From the NCBI RefSeq assembly GCF_902498825.1, contig NZ_LR701459.1, forward strand, positions 2,775,890 to 2,839,889: a stretch of DNA of 64,000 nt. The letters run 5' to 3'. The notes under the pieces were generated by a model. The model ran no database searches, was not told the origin of the DNA, and saw nothing but the letters and a program-made list of their open reading frames with translations. The stretch is from Rhizobium sp. EC-SD404 (lineage in GTDB: Bacteria; Pseudomonadota; Alphaproteobacteria; Rhizobiales; Rhizobiaceae). Positions 16,618-25,457 of the stretch are shown one piece after another. The position numbers and the translations under genes are program-made. Each line of letters begins with the position of its first letter. The stretch's first letter is position 1.

Positions 16618-18624
16618 ATGAGCAAGAGCCACTCCTCGCCCGCCACGAAAATCCTCTGGGGCCAGATCGTCATCGTCACGAGCGTCGCGCTGTCCTTCGT
16701 CTGGGCGGCGACGCAATGGGTCGCGTTCCGGCTCGGGTTTCAGCCGCAGCTCGGAGAGCCGATGGCGGAAGTGTTCGGTCTGCCGGTCTACGCCCCCTGG
16801 AACGTCTTCGTCTGGTGGTACTGGTATGACGCCTACGCGCCCCGCGTCTTCATGGAGGGCGCGATTGTCGCCGGCGCGGGCGGCATCGCCGCGATCGGCG
16901 TCGCGATCTTCCTCTCGGTGCTGCGCGCCCGCGAGGCGAACGACGTGACCACCTACGGCTCGGCCCGCTGGGCAAGTCGCAAGGACGTGGAGGCGGCGGG
17001 GCTGCTTGACGACGACGGCGTCGTGCTCGGCCGGTATGAGACCCGCTATCTCCGCCACGACGGACCCGAGCACGTGCTCTGCTTCGCGCCGACGCGTTCG
17101 GGCAAGGGCGTCGGGCTGGTCGTACCCTCGCTCCTGACCTGGCCGGGCTCGGCGATCGTCCACGACATCAAGGGAGAGAACTGGCAGCTCACCGCCGGCT
17201 GGCGCTCGCGGTTCAGCCGCGTGCTCCTGTTCGATCCGACCGATCCGGTGAGCGCGGCCTACAATCCGCTGCTCGAGGTCCGGCGCGGCGACAGCGAGGT
17301 GCGCGACGTCCAGAACGTCGCCGATATCCTGGTCGACCCCGAGGGCCAGCTTGAACGCCGAAACCATTGGGAGAAGACCAGCCACTCGCTGCTCGTCGGC
17401 GCGATCCTGCACGTGCTCTACGCCGAGCCTGACAAGACGCTCGCAGGGGTCGCCGCCTTCCTCTCCGATCCGAAAGGCCCGATCGAGGCGACCCTTGCGG
17501 CCATGATCCGCACCCCGCATCTGGGCGACCGACCGCACCCGGTGGTCGCGCAGGCCGCGCGCGAGCTGCTCAACAAGTCAGAGAATGAACGCTCCGGCGT
17601 TCTCTCGACCGCGATGAGCTTCTTGGGGCTTTACCGCGACCCCGTCGTCGCGAAGGTCACGCGCCGCTGTGACTGGCGAATCGACGATCTTGTTTCCGGA
17701 AACAATCCGGCGACACTTTACCTCGTCGTGCCGCCCTCGGACATCTCGCGCACCAAGCCGCTCGTCCGACTCGTGCTCAATCAGATCGGGCGACGCCTGA
17801 CCGAAGAGCTGGAAGCAAATGGCCGACGTCATCGTCTCCTGCTCATGCTCGATGAATTCCCCGCGCTCGGTCGGCTCGATTTCTTCGAGAGCCAGCTCGC
17901 TTTCATGGCTGGCTATGGGCTGAAGGCGTTCCTGATCGCCCAGTCGCTCAACCAGATCGAGAAGGCCTACGGGCAGAACAACGCGATCCTCGACAACTGC
18001 CACGTCCGCGTCGCCTTCGCGACCAATGACGAGCGCACGGCGAAGCGCGTCTCCGACGCCCTCGGCACGGCGACCGAGATGCGCGCCATGAAGAACTATG
18101 CCGGCCACCGGCTCAGCCCTTGGCTCGGACACCTCATGGTCTCGCGACAGGAGACCGCGCGTCCGCTGCTAACCCCCGGCGAGATGATGCAGTTGCCGTC
18201 GTCCGACGAGATCGTGCTGGTCTCCGGCGCGCCGCCCGTCCGCGCGAAGAAGGCGCGCTACTATGAAGACCGGCAGTTCAAGTCGCGCATCCTTCAGCCG
18301 CCACGGTCACCTTCCTCTGAGACACCCGGCTCCACCGCTCGGGCCAGAGACGATTGGAGCGGCTGCCCGCCGATCGCCGCGCCGCGACCAGCGAAAAGGA
18401 AAGGCGTGGGCAGCGACGAAGACAGCGATGGCGGCGTTCGACGCGAGCCCACGTTGCCCGAGCACGAGGCAATCGCGCCCGAGACCGCGCCCGCAAGGGA
18501 GGAGTTCACGGGCCTCGACGAGGAGCCCGATGACCACGCGCAGCGCGCACGGGCTATGCAGGACCGGTTCCGAGGGGTCGCGCGCCAGGCTTCGCTCGAT
18601 CCCGATGACGGGATCGAGCTCTGA
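16618..18624 (+). CDS. traG: Conjugal transfer coupling protein TraG (VirD4-type)
   Basis: This 668-residue ATPase links the relaxosome to the secretion channel. Two N-terminal membrane helices (about 13-35 and 81-103) are followed by Walker A in FAPTRSGKGVGLVVPSLL (about residue 157). LLLMLDEFPALGRL is Walker B, and AFLIAQSLNQIEKAYG the conserved motif III. The last 90 residues are acidic and low-complexity, as usual for this group. The length matches alphaproteobacterial TraG. It follows the relaxase by 13 bases, and a CopG gene follows. Confidence 0.96.
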   Translation: MSKSHSSPATKILWGQIVIVTSVALSFVWAATQWVAFRLGFQPQLGEPMAEVFGLPVYAPWNVFVWWYWYDAYAPRVFMEGAIVAGAGGIAAIGVAIFLSVLRAREANDVTTYGSARWASRKDVEAAGLLDDDGVVLGRYETRYLRHDGPEHVLCFAPTRSGKGVGLVVPSLLTWPGSAIVHDIKGENWQLTAGWRSRFSRVLLFDPTDPVSAAYNPLLEVRRGDSEVRDVQNVADILVDPEGQLERRNHWEKTSHSLLVGAILHVLYAEPDKTLAGVAAFLSDPKGPIEATLAAMIRTPHLGDRPHPVVAQAARELLNKSENERSGVLSTAMSFLGLYRDPVVAKVTRRCDWRIDDLVSGNNPATLYLVVPPSDISRTKPLVRLVLNQIGRRLTEELEANGRRHRLLLMLDEFPALGRLDFFESQLAFMAGYGLKAFLIAQSLNQIEKAYGQNNAILDNCHVRVAFATNDERTAKRVSDALGTATEMRAMKNYAGHRLSPWLGHLMVSRQETARPLLTPGEMMQLPSSDEIVLVSGAPPVRAKKARYYEDRQFKSRILQPPRSPSSETPGSTARARDDWSGCPPIAAPRPAKRKGVGSDEDSDGGVRREPTLPEHEAIAPETAPAREEFTGLDEEPDDHAQRARAMQDRFRGVARQASLDPDDGIEL

Positions 18625-18650
18625 GCGATGACCGGAAGGAGGAGTGACGA

Positions 18651-19058
18651 TTGAAAAAAGATCGTCTCAACGTCTATTTCGACGCCGCACTCTCGGCGGA
18701 GCTTGACGCCCTTGCCGCACGACGCAAGGTCTCGAAGTCACAGATCGTCGAGGCCGCACTCGCCGCGTTCCTTTCGCCTGACGGCACCGATCAGCGCGAG
18801 GCGGCGATCGTCCGACGGTTAGATCGTTTGACCCGTTCGATCGAGCGGCTCGAACGTGATGTCACCATCGGCAACGAGGCGGTCGCGTTGTTCGTAAAGT
18901 TCTGGCTGAGCACCACACCGCCGCTGCCCGACACGATGCGCGAGGCGGCGCAGGCGAGCGGGCGCGAGCGCTACGAGGGGTTCGTCGAAACACTCGCGCG
19001 TCGGCTGGCGAAGGGCGGGACTCTGGCGAAAGAGGTATCAAAAGACGCGGCCAATTGA
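18651..19058 (+). CDS. CopG-family ribbon-helix-helix protein
   Basis: This 135-residue protein starts at TTG 18651 after a strong ribosome site (GGAAGGAGGAGTGACGA). RLNVYFDAALSAELDALAAR and KVSKSQIVEAALAAFL form the ribbon-helix-helix DNA-binding motif at the N terminus, and a helical tail follows. In trb-type ICEs a CopG gene normally sits between traG and trbB. Here that spot also holds a PIN gene. It may repress the trb promoter; this is inferred from family and place. Confidence 0.9.
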   Translation: MKKDRLNVYFDAALSAELDALAARRKVSKSQIVEAALAAFLSPDGTDQREAAIVRRLDRLTRSIERLERDVTIGNEAVALFVKFWLSTTPPLPDTMREAAQASGRERYEGFVETLARRLAKGGTLAKEVSKDAAN

Positions 19059-19101
19059 TTGAGTTGATGTCCTGCCCGGCGAAACCCTCTACGGTTCCGC
19101 C

Positions 19102-20250
19102 ATGCCTCAACTCTCTGACGACGACATCAAAAGCCTTATCGCCAACGGCGACGTGTTCGCGATCTCCATCGATACAGCCGTCTTCGACGGCAAGCAGAAG
19201 ACGTTTCACAATGCCGTCCTGCAGCGGCTCGATCAGTTCCATCAACGCGATGTCCGCGTCGTTTTCGTCGATATCATCGCCCAGGAAATGAAGGCACACC
19301 TGCGGGACGATGCCATCGAGACACAGCGAGTCCTCAAGAAGGCGCTAAGGGCGCATAACAAGCGCTGGCGCAGAGACGCACCGAATGCCGAAGTCGCCGA
19401 TCTTCTCATCGCTGCTGATGCAACGGCATTCGCCCGAGCCGAATTTGATGCATACCGGCAGCATGTGAACGGAGACGAGATAGCCGCTGGTGATACACCT
19501 GATGCGGTCATGAAGGTATTTGATCGTTACTTCGCAGAAGCACCTCCCTTCGGCGCGGCCGACAAGAGAAAGAGCGAGTTCCCCGATGCATTCGCCCTGT
19601 TGCGGCTGGAAGCCCTCGCTGCCGAAGAAGGCCGCAAACTGATCTGCGTGTCGCCAGACAATGGCTGGCTGGACTTCGCGTCGCAATCGGATCACCTGAT
19701 TTGCGTTCCCCGACTCGAAGAGGCCCTGGCCCTCTTTAACGCCGCGGATCAGCATGTCGCCGATGCCATTGTCCAGAGGTGGCGCCAGAGCGAGGGCGGC
19801 GAATTTATCGAGGATATCTCCCGGGCCTTCGAGTATCGATTGGATGATCTCGATTTCGATATCGACGGACATGCCGACATCCCGTTCGAGGCCGAGCCCC
19901 TGAGTGCAGCGCTCCAGTACGTGCCGCCGGATACGATCGGCCCGCCCACCGTTATCGCCGTCGACGGCGAAACCGTGACTTTCACGGTGCGGGTCGACGC
20001 CCTTGTCGGCTTCGAGGCACTGTTCAGCTTCTACGTCACCGACAGCGTCGACAGGTACGATGTCAGTCTCGGGTCGGAGGAAGCCTATGTCGAACGGACG
20101 CTTCCGTTCGAACTGACCATCACGGCCGACCGATCTCTCGAGGACGGCCCAGTGTTTCATGAGGTCGAGGTCGCGAAGAAGCGCTTCGAAGTCGACTTCG
20201 GCTATGTCGAGGCCTTCCCCAACGGAGATCCGACGCACGAGAAATACTGA
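19102..20250 (+). CDS. PIN-domain protein with C-terminal beta domain (cargo)
   Basis: This 382-residue protein is a PIN-like nuclease fold (DUF4935 type). Acidic residues occur at VFAISIDTAVFDGKQ (about residue 24), after a strand-forming VVFVDIIAQEM, and near SPDNGWLDFA (about 185), as in PIN active sites. The second half (about 250-382) is beta-rich, acidic and not recognisable. PIN proteins usually cut RNA. This gene has no small antitoxin partner next to it and interrupts the usual copG-trbB order, so it was probably captured as cargo, perhaps for defence. Confidence 0.75.
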   Translation: MPQLSDDDIKSLIANGDVFAISIDTAVFDGKQKTFHNAVLQRLDQFHQRDVRVVFVDIIAQEMKAHLRDDAIETQRVLKKALRAHNKRWRRDAPNAEVADLLIAADATAFARAEFDAYRQHVNGDEIAAGDTPDAVMKVFDRYFAEAPPFGAADKRKSEFPDAFALLRLEALAAEEGRKLICVSPDNGWLDFASQSDHLICVPRLEEALALFNAADQHVADAIVQRWRQSEGGEFIEDISRAFEYRLDDLDFDIDGHADIPFEAEPLSAALQYVPPDTIGPPTVIAVDGETVTFTVRVDALVGFEALFSFYVTDSVDRYDVSLGSEEAYVERTLPFELTITADRSLEDGPVFHEVEVAKKRFEVDFGYVEAFPNGDPTHEKY

Positions 20251-20367
20251 GCGCTCCGAATCCGGCCTGCCTTCGCGCGCCGCTGCACTACTACGCCCTC
20301 AACACTGTTTACGTTGACCATTTGACGGTCTTCTTGATCGACCCCGTAACCAGATGCGGGGCCGCCA

Positions 20368-21351
20368 GTGACCGTCCAAACTCTCAAATCAGAAGCGATC
20401 GAGCGCGGCTCCCGCATGCTCCGGACGGCGCTCGGACCGGATGTGGCCACCTGGCTCACAGATCCGGCGGTCGTCGAGGTGATGCTCAATCCCGACGGCC
20501 GACTCTGGATAGACCGGCTCGGCGACGGTCTCTCGGAAACTGGCGAGCGGCTCTCGGCGGCTGACGGCGAGCGAATCGTCCGCCTAGTCGCTCACCATGT
20601 GGGAGCCGAGGTGCATGCGGGCGCTCCGCGCGTCTCGGCCGAGCTGCCCGGAACGGGGGAGCGCTTCGAAGGACTCTTGCCACCTGTCGTCGCCGCACCC
20701 GCCTTCGCGATCCGCAAGCCTGCCGTCGCGGTATTCACGCTCGCAGACTACGTCGCTGCCGGGATCATGGATGAGAACGCCGCCGGCGCACTACGCGAGG
20801 CGGTTGCCGCCCGCGCCAACATCCTCGTCGCCGGAGGCACCTCGACCGGCAAGACGACGCTCACCAACGCGCTCCTCGCCGAGGTCGCGAAGACGACCGA
20901 CCGCGTCGTCCTGATCGAGGATACGCGTGAACTCCAGTGCCTGACGCCCAACCTCGTGGCGCTGCGCACGAAGGATGGCGTTGCGACTCTCTCCGATTTG
21001 GTGCGCTCTTCGCTGCGGCTGCGTCCCGACCGCATCCCGATCGGCGAGGTGCGCGGGTCCGAGGCGCTCGATCTCCTGAAGGCCTGGGGCACCGGCCATC
21101 CGGGCGGGATCGGGACCATCCATGCCGGCTCCGCGCTCGGCGCGCTGCGCCGTCTCGAACAGCTCATCCAGGAAGCGGTGGTCACCGTCCCGCGCGCGCT
21201 CATCGCCGAGACCATCGACCTGATCGCCGTGCTCGCCGGCCGCGGGAGCGACCGCCGCCTCGCCGAACTCGCCCGCGTCACCGGCCTGGGGCCGGCCGGA
21301 GACTACGAACTTCAACCGCTCCTCAGCCACCCGAAAGGACCCACCCCGTGA
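20368..21351 (+). CDS. trbB: P-type conjugative transfer ATPase TrbB (VirB11-like)
   Basis: This 327-residue hexameric ATPase powers pilus and channel assembly at the inner membrane. Walker A is [19 protein letters not shown] (about residue 154), the Asp box is [13 protein letters not shown], and Walker B and the His box are [20 protein letters not shown] and [12 protein letters not shown]. The GTG at 20368 gives a normal family length. It is the first gene of the tightly spaced trb operon, and its stop overlaps trbC by 4 bases. The 117-bp gap before it should hold the operon promoter. Confidence 0.96.
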   Translation: MTVQTLKSEAIERGSRMLRTALGPDVATWLTDPAVVEVMLNPDGRLWIDRLGDGLSETGERLSAADGERIVRLVAHHVGAEVHAGAPRVSAELPGTGERFEGLLPPVVAAPAFAIRKPAVAVFTLADYVAAGIMDENAAGALREAVAARANILVAGGTSTGKTTLTNALLAEVAKTTDRVVLIEDTRELQCLTPNLVALRTKDGVATLSDLVRSSLRLRPDRIPIGEVRGSEALDLLKAWGTGHPGGIGTIHAGSALGALRRLEQLIQEAVVTVPRALIAETIDLIAVLAGRGSDRRLAELARVTGLGPAGDYELQPLLSHPKGPTP

Positions 21352-21680
21352 CCCGAACCACCACGTTCTATCCTCGCTGGCCATACTACGTGTCGGTCGT
21401 TGCCCTCGGCTTCCTCTTCGCCGCCGATCCCGCCCATGCCGCCGGTTCCGGAATGCCCTGGGAAGCGCCTCTGCAATCGATCCTGGAATCGATCGAGGGG
21501 CCGGTGGCCAAGATCGTCGCGGTGATTATCATCATCGTCACCGGCCTGACGCTCGCCTTCGGCGACACGTCCGGCGGCTTCCGCCGCCTGGTGCAGATCG
21601 TCTTCGGTCTGTCGATAGCCTTCGCGGCGTCGAGCTTCTTCCTGTCCTTCTTTTCCTTCGGCGGCGGAGCGCTGGTCTGA
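21348..21680 (+). CDS. trbC: Conjugative pilin TrbC (VirB2-like)
   Basis: This 110-residue prepilin starts at GTG 21348, overlapping trbB. A signal sequence (VVALGFLFAADPAHAAGSG) is followed by two hydrophobic helices (KIVAVIIIIVTGLTLAFGDT and QIVFGLSIAFAASSFFLSFF) joined by a short loop, as in VirB2/TrbC pilins. TrbC is trimmed and often made circular by TraF-type peptidases, and one is present at 13334. The overlapping frame starting at 20937 is only an upstream extension. Confidence 0.92.
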   Translation: MTRTTTFYPRWPYYVSVVALGFLFAADPAHAAGSGMPWEAPLQSILESIEGPVAKIVAVIIIIVTGLTLAFGDTSGGFRRLVQIVFGLSIAFAASSFFLSFFSFGGGALV

Positions 21681-21946
21681 TGGACGGGGCGGACATTCCC
21701 GGCTTCACCGCGCCGGTCCACCGCGCGCTCACCGAACCGATCCTTCTCGGAGGCGCGCCGCGCACCTGGGCGATCGCCAACGGCACGCTCGCCGCCGCGG
21801 TCGGCCTCGGGCTTCGCCTCTGGGCGGTCGGACTCGTGGTCTGGCTGGTCGGCCATCTCCTCGCGGTCTGGGCCGCGAAGCACGACGCGCAGATCGTCGA
21901 TGTCGCGCGGCGGCATCTGCGCTTCCCGACATGGTTCGGAGTGTAA
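21680..21946 (+). CDS. trbD: TrbD (VirB3-like) transfer protein
   Basis: This 88-residue inner-membrane protein has the TrbD pattern GFTAPVHRALTEPILLGG at the N terminus and a hydrophobic hairpin (TWAIANGTLAAAVGLGLRLW, VVWLVGHLLAVWA). VirB3/TrbD assists TrbE in pilus assembly. Its start codon shares one base with the trbC stop, and trbE begins 4 bases after its own stop. Confidence 0.92.
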   Translation: MDGADIPGFTAPVHRALTEPILLGGAPRTWAIANGTLAAAVGLGLRLWAVGLVVWLVGHLLAVWAAKHDAQIVDVARRHLRFPTWFGV

Positions 21947-21950
21947 GGCC

Positions 21951-24419
21951 ATGATGCGCCTCGCCGAATACCGCTCGAAAGCCTCGCTTCTCGCCGACTT
22001 CCTGCCGTGGGCCGCGCTGGTGGGCGAAGGCGTCGTCCTCAACAAGGACGGCAGCCTCCAGCGCACGGCGCGGTTTCGCGGCCCGGACCTCGATTCCTCG
22101 ACACCCGCCGAACTGGTCGCGACTGCGGGCCGCCTCAACGGCGCGTTGCGGCGGCTCGGCTCGGGTTGGGCGGTGTTCGTCGAGGCGCAGCGCGTGCCCG
22201 CGCGAGACTATCCGCTCTCCACCTTTCCCGATCCAGTCTCGGCGCTGGTCGATGCCGAGCGCCGGGCGCAGTTCGAAGAGGCTTCCAGCCACTTCGAGAG
22301 CCGCTACTACCTGACGCTCGCCTGGATGCCGCCCGTCGACGAGGCGAGCCGCGCCGGCAAATGGCTCTACGAGGACGCGCCTGCGAAAGGCGTGAACCCG
22401 CGCGAGCATCTGGCGAGCTTCACATCGCGCACGGAGCGGCTGCTCGACCTCCTCGAAGGGTTCATGCCCGAGGCCGAATGGCTCTCGGACGAGGAGACGC
22501 TGACCTATCTCCATTCGACCGTATCGACGCACGCGCAGCGCGTGCGCGTGCCCGAGACGCCGATGCATCTCGACGCGCTCCTCGCCGACCAGCCGCTCGT
22601 GGGAGGGCTCGCGCCGCGGCTCGGCGACGCGCATCTGCGCACGCTCTCCATCATCGGCTTCCCGACCGCGACCTGGCCAGGACTGCTCGACGAGTTCAAC
22701 TCGCTCGCTTTCGAGTATCGCTGGGCGACCCGTGCGATCTGCCTCGACAAGACCGATGCGCAAAAACTCTTCGGCCGCATCCGCCGCCAATGGTTCGCCA
22801 AGCGCAAATCTGTCGCCGCGATCCTCAAGGAGGTGATGACCAACGAGGCCTCGACGCTGCTCGACAGTGACGCCGCCAACAAGGCCGCCGATGCCGACGA
22901 GGCCCTGCAGGAGCTCGGCTCCGATCTCGTCGGCGCGGCCTATGTCACCGCCACCATCACGGTGTGGCACACGGACGAACGCGCCGCCGACGCCAAACTG
23001 AAGGCGGCCGAAAAGGTCGTCCAGGGCCGGGACTTCACCTGCATCCCCGAGACGCTGAACGCGCTCGAAGCCTGGCTCGGATCGCTCCCCGGGCATCTCT
23101 ACGCCAATGTCCGCCAGCCGCCGGTCTCGACGCTCAACCTAGCGCACATGATCCCGATCTCGGCGGTCTGGGCCGGGCCGGCAAGGAACGATCACCTCGA
23201 CGGCCCGCCGCTCTTCTACGCCGAGAGTGAAGGCTCGACCCCGTTCCGTTTCTCGACTCATGTCGGCGATGTCGGCCACACGCTCGTCGTCGGGCCGACC
23301 GGCGCGGGCAAGTCGGTTCTGCTCGCGCTGATGGCGCTGCAGTTCCGTCGCTATGAACACGCCCAGTGTTTCGCCTTCGACTTCGGCGGATCGATCCGCT
23401 GCGCAACGCTGGCGATGGGCGGCGACTGGGAGGATCTCGGCACCGCGCTGTCGGAAGGCGAGGCTGCGGTGCAGCTGCAGCCGCTCGCGCGGATCGATGA
23501 CACGGCCGAACGCGCCTGGGCGCAGGACTGGCTTGCGGGTCTCCTCGCCCGGGAAGGGGTGACCGTCGATCCGGGCGCGCGCGAACATCTGTGGTCGGCG
23601 CTGACCTCGCTCGCCTCGGCGCCGGTCGAGGAGCGCACGCTCACCGGCCTCTCTGTGCTGCTGCAATCGACCGAGCTCAAGCGCGCGCTCGCGCCGTTCT
23701 GCCTCGGCGGCCCATTCGGGCGGCTGCTCGACGCCGAGGGCGAGGCGCTCGGAACCGCCGATGTCCAGGCCTTCGAGACCGAGGGACTGATCGGTTCCGC
23801 CGCTGCGCCTGCGGTGCTCGCCTATCTCTTCCACCGGATCGAGGCGCGGCTCACTGGACGCCCGACTTTGATCCTGGTCGACGAGGGCTGGCTCGCGCTC
23901 GACGACAAGACCTTCGGCGGGCAGCTCCGCGAATGGTTGAAAACGCTGCGGAAGAAGAACGCGAGCGTCGTCTTCGCCACCCAGTCGCTCGCTGACATCG
24001 ACCGCTCATCCATCGCGCCGGCCATCGTCGAGAGCTGCCCGACGCGCATCTTCCTACCCAACGAGCGCGCCTTCGAGCCACAGATCGCAGAGATTTACCG
24101 CCGCTTCGGCCTCAACGACCGGCAGATCGAGATCGTCGCGCGCAGCCTGCCGAAGCGCGACTATTATTGCCAGTCGCGGCGCGGCAACCGGCTATTCGCG
24201 CTCGGGCTTGGCGAGGTCGCGCTCGCCTTCACCGCCGCCTCCTCGAAATCCGACCACGCCGCCATCGACGAGACGCTCGCCGAGAACGGCCGCGAGGGCT
24301 TTCCCGCCGCCTGGCTGAAGCGATGCGGCCTCGACTGGGCGGTCGAACTGCTCGCCCCGGGCGACATCGTTCCTCCGTCCACCCCCGATCAAACCCCAGC
24401 CAAGGAGACTATGAAATGA
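21951..24419 (+). CDS. trbE: Conjugative transfer ATPase TrbE (VirB4-like)
   Basis: At 822 residues this is the largest channel ATPase. MMRLAEYRSKASLLADFLPW is the family's usual start. Walker A is VVGPTGAGKSVLLALMALQF (about residue 447). Walker B is TLILVDEGWLALDD and the conserved motif ASVVFATQSLADI follows. The C-terminal domain should face TrbB/VirD4. I chose ATG 21951; reading further upstream (21900) would enter trbD. The stop overlaps trbJ by 4 bases. Confidence 0.97.
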   Translation: MMRLAEYRSKASLLADFLPWAALVGEGVVLNKDGSLQRTARFRGPDLDSSTPAELVATAGRLNGALRRLGSGWAVFVEAQRVPARDYPLSTFPDPVSALVDAERRAQFEEASSHFESRYYLTLAWMPPVDEASRAGKWLYEDAPAKGVNPREHLASFTSRTERLLDLLEGFMPEAEWLSDEETLTYLHSTVSTHAQRVRVPETPMHLDALLADQPLVGGLAPRLGDAHLRTLSIIGFPTATWPGLLDEFNSLAFEYRWATRAICLDKTDAQKLFGRIRRQWFAKRKSVAAILKEVMTNEASTLLDSDAANKAADADEALQELGSDLVGAAYVTATITVWHTDERAADAKLKAAEKVVQGRDFTCIPETLNALEAWLGSLPGHLYANVRQPPVSTLNLAHMIPISAVWAGPARNDHLDGPPLFYAESEGSTPFRFSTHVGDVGHTLVVGPTGAGKSVLLALMALQFRRYEHAQCFAFDFGGSIRCATLAMGGDWEDLGTALSEGEAAVQLQPLARIDDTAERAWAQDWLAGLLAREGVTVDPGAREHLWSALTSLASAPVEERTLTGLSVLLQSTELKRALAPFCLGGPFGRLLDAEGEALGTADVQAFETEGLIGSAAAPAVLAYLFHRIEARLTGRPTLILVDEGWLALDDKTFGGQLREWLKTLRKKNASVVFATQSLADIDRSSIAPAIVESCPTRIFLPNERAFEPQIAEIYRRFGLNDRQIEIVARSLPKRDYYCQSRRGNRLFALGLGEVALAFTAASSKSDHAAIDETLAENGREGFPAAWLKRCGLDWAVELLAPGDIVPPSTPDQTPAKETMK

Positions 24420-25177
24420 TCCGCACCCACTTCCGCCGCGCGCTTCTCGCCGGCGCCATGCTCGCGCTGCCCGTCGGGTTGGCGGTCTCGCCGATCGCCG
24501 TGCCACCTGCGACGGCGCAGATCACGGTATTCGACCCCACCAACTACTCGCAGAACATCCTGCAGGCCGCCCGCGCGCTGGAGCAGATCAACAACCAGAT
24601 CACGCAGCTCCAGAACGAGGCGCAGATGCTGATCAACCAGGCCCGCAACCTCGCGAGCCTGCCGCATTCCTCGCTCGCCGAGCTCCAGGCGTCGGTCCAG
24701 CGGACGCAAGCGTTGCTGAACGAGGCGCAGCGCATCGCCCACGACGTCGCCGCGATCGAGGGGGCCTTTGCGAGCCGATACGGCGCGGCGGCCGGAACGG
24801 GGGGACACGACGCGATGGTCGCGAACGCGCAGGAGCGCTGGCGCACCTCAGTCGCGGGCTTCGAGGACGCGCTCAAGGTCCAGGCGGGCGTCGTCGGCAA
24901 CATCGACGCGACGCGCGCCGAGATGGCGGCGCTGGTGGCCCAGAGCCAGTCGGCGACCGGCGCGTTGCAGGCCGCGCAAGCGGGCAATCAGCTTCTCGCC
25001 CTGCAATCCTCGCAGATGGCTGATCTCACCGCCGCCATCGCCGCGCAGAACCGCGCGCAGGCGCTCGAAGCCGCGCGTGCAGCCTCGGCCCAAGCGCAGG
25101 CACGCGAGAACCTCGCGCGCTTCCTCGACTACGGCGACGGCTACGTGCCAACGACCGTGCGCATGTTCGGGGACTGA
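24416..25177 (+). CDS. trbJ: Periplasmic transfer protein TrbJ (VirB5-like)
   Basis: This 253-residue protein has a signal peptide (ALLAGAMLALPVGLAVSPIA, cleavage near ATAQ). The mature part is helical, with QINNQITQLQNEAQMLINQA typical for TrbJ. VirB5-type proteins sit at the pilus tip and help contact recipient cells. The ATG at 24416 overlaps the trbE stop. A longer open reading upstream lies inside trbE in another frame. Confidence 0.93.
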   Translation: MIRTHFRRALLAGAMLALPVGLAVSPIAVPPATAQITVFDPTNYSQNILQAARALEQINNQITQLQNEAQMLINQARNLASLPHSSLAELQASVQRTQALLNEAQRIAHDVAAIEGAFASRYGAAAGTGGHDAMVANAQERWRTSVAGFEDALKVQAGVVGNIDATRAEMAALVAQSQSATGALQAAQAGNQLLALQSSQMADLTAAIAAQNRAQALEAARAASAQAQARENLARFLDYGDGYVPTTVRMFGD

Positions 25178-25181
25178 GGCC

Positions 25182-25454
25182 ATGCGAACCGCTCCCGAGA
25201 AGATGCTGAAGCTCGTCGCCATCGCCATGGGCGGGATCGTCCTGCTCATGATGGCGATCGAGCTTCGGGACGCCGTGAAGGAGGAGCGAGCGGCGCCCGT
25301 CTCGGTGACACCGGACGATCCACTGCGCACCGAGCTTGCGCGCTGCCGGGCGCTGGCGCCCGAAGCCCTCGAGACCGACACCGCCTGCCGCGCGGCCTGG
25401 GCCGAGAACCGCCGCCGCTTCTTCGACGGTCCGCCCCAAGGTCTGGAAGACTGA
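25182..25454 (+). CDS. trbK: TrbK-like (putative entry exclusion) protein
   Basis: This 90-residue protein has one N-terminal membrane helix (LKLVAIAMGGIVLLMMAIEL) and a soluble tail with two cysteines (CRALAPEALETDTACR) that could form a disulfide in the periplasm. Place (between trbJ and trbL), size and anchor fit the TrbK-alternative family, for which surface exclusion against a second copy of the element is suggested. Sequence conservation in this group is low, so the name rests partly on position. Confidence 0.8.
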   Translation: MRTAPEKMLKLVAIAMGGIVLLMMAIELRDAVKEERAAPVSVTPDDPLRTELARCRALAPEALETDTACRAAWAENRRRFFDGPPQGLED

Positions 25455-25457
25455 GCC

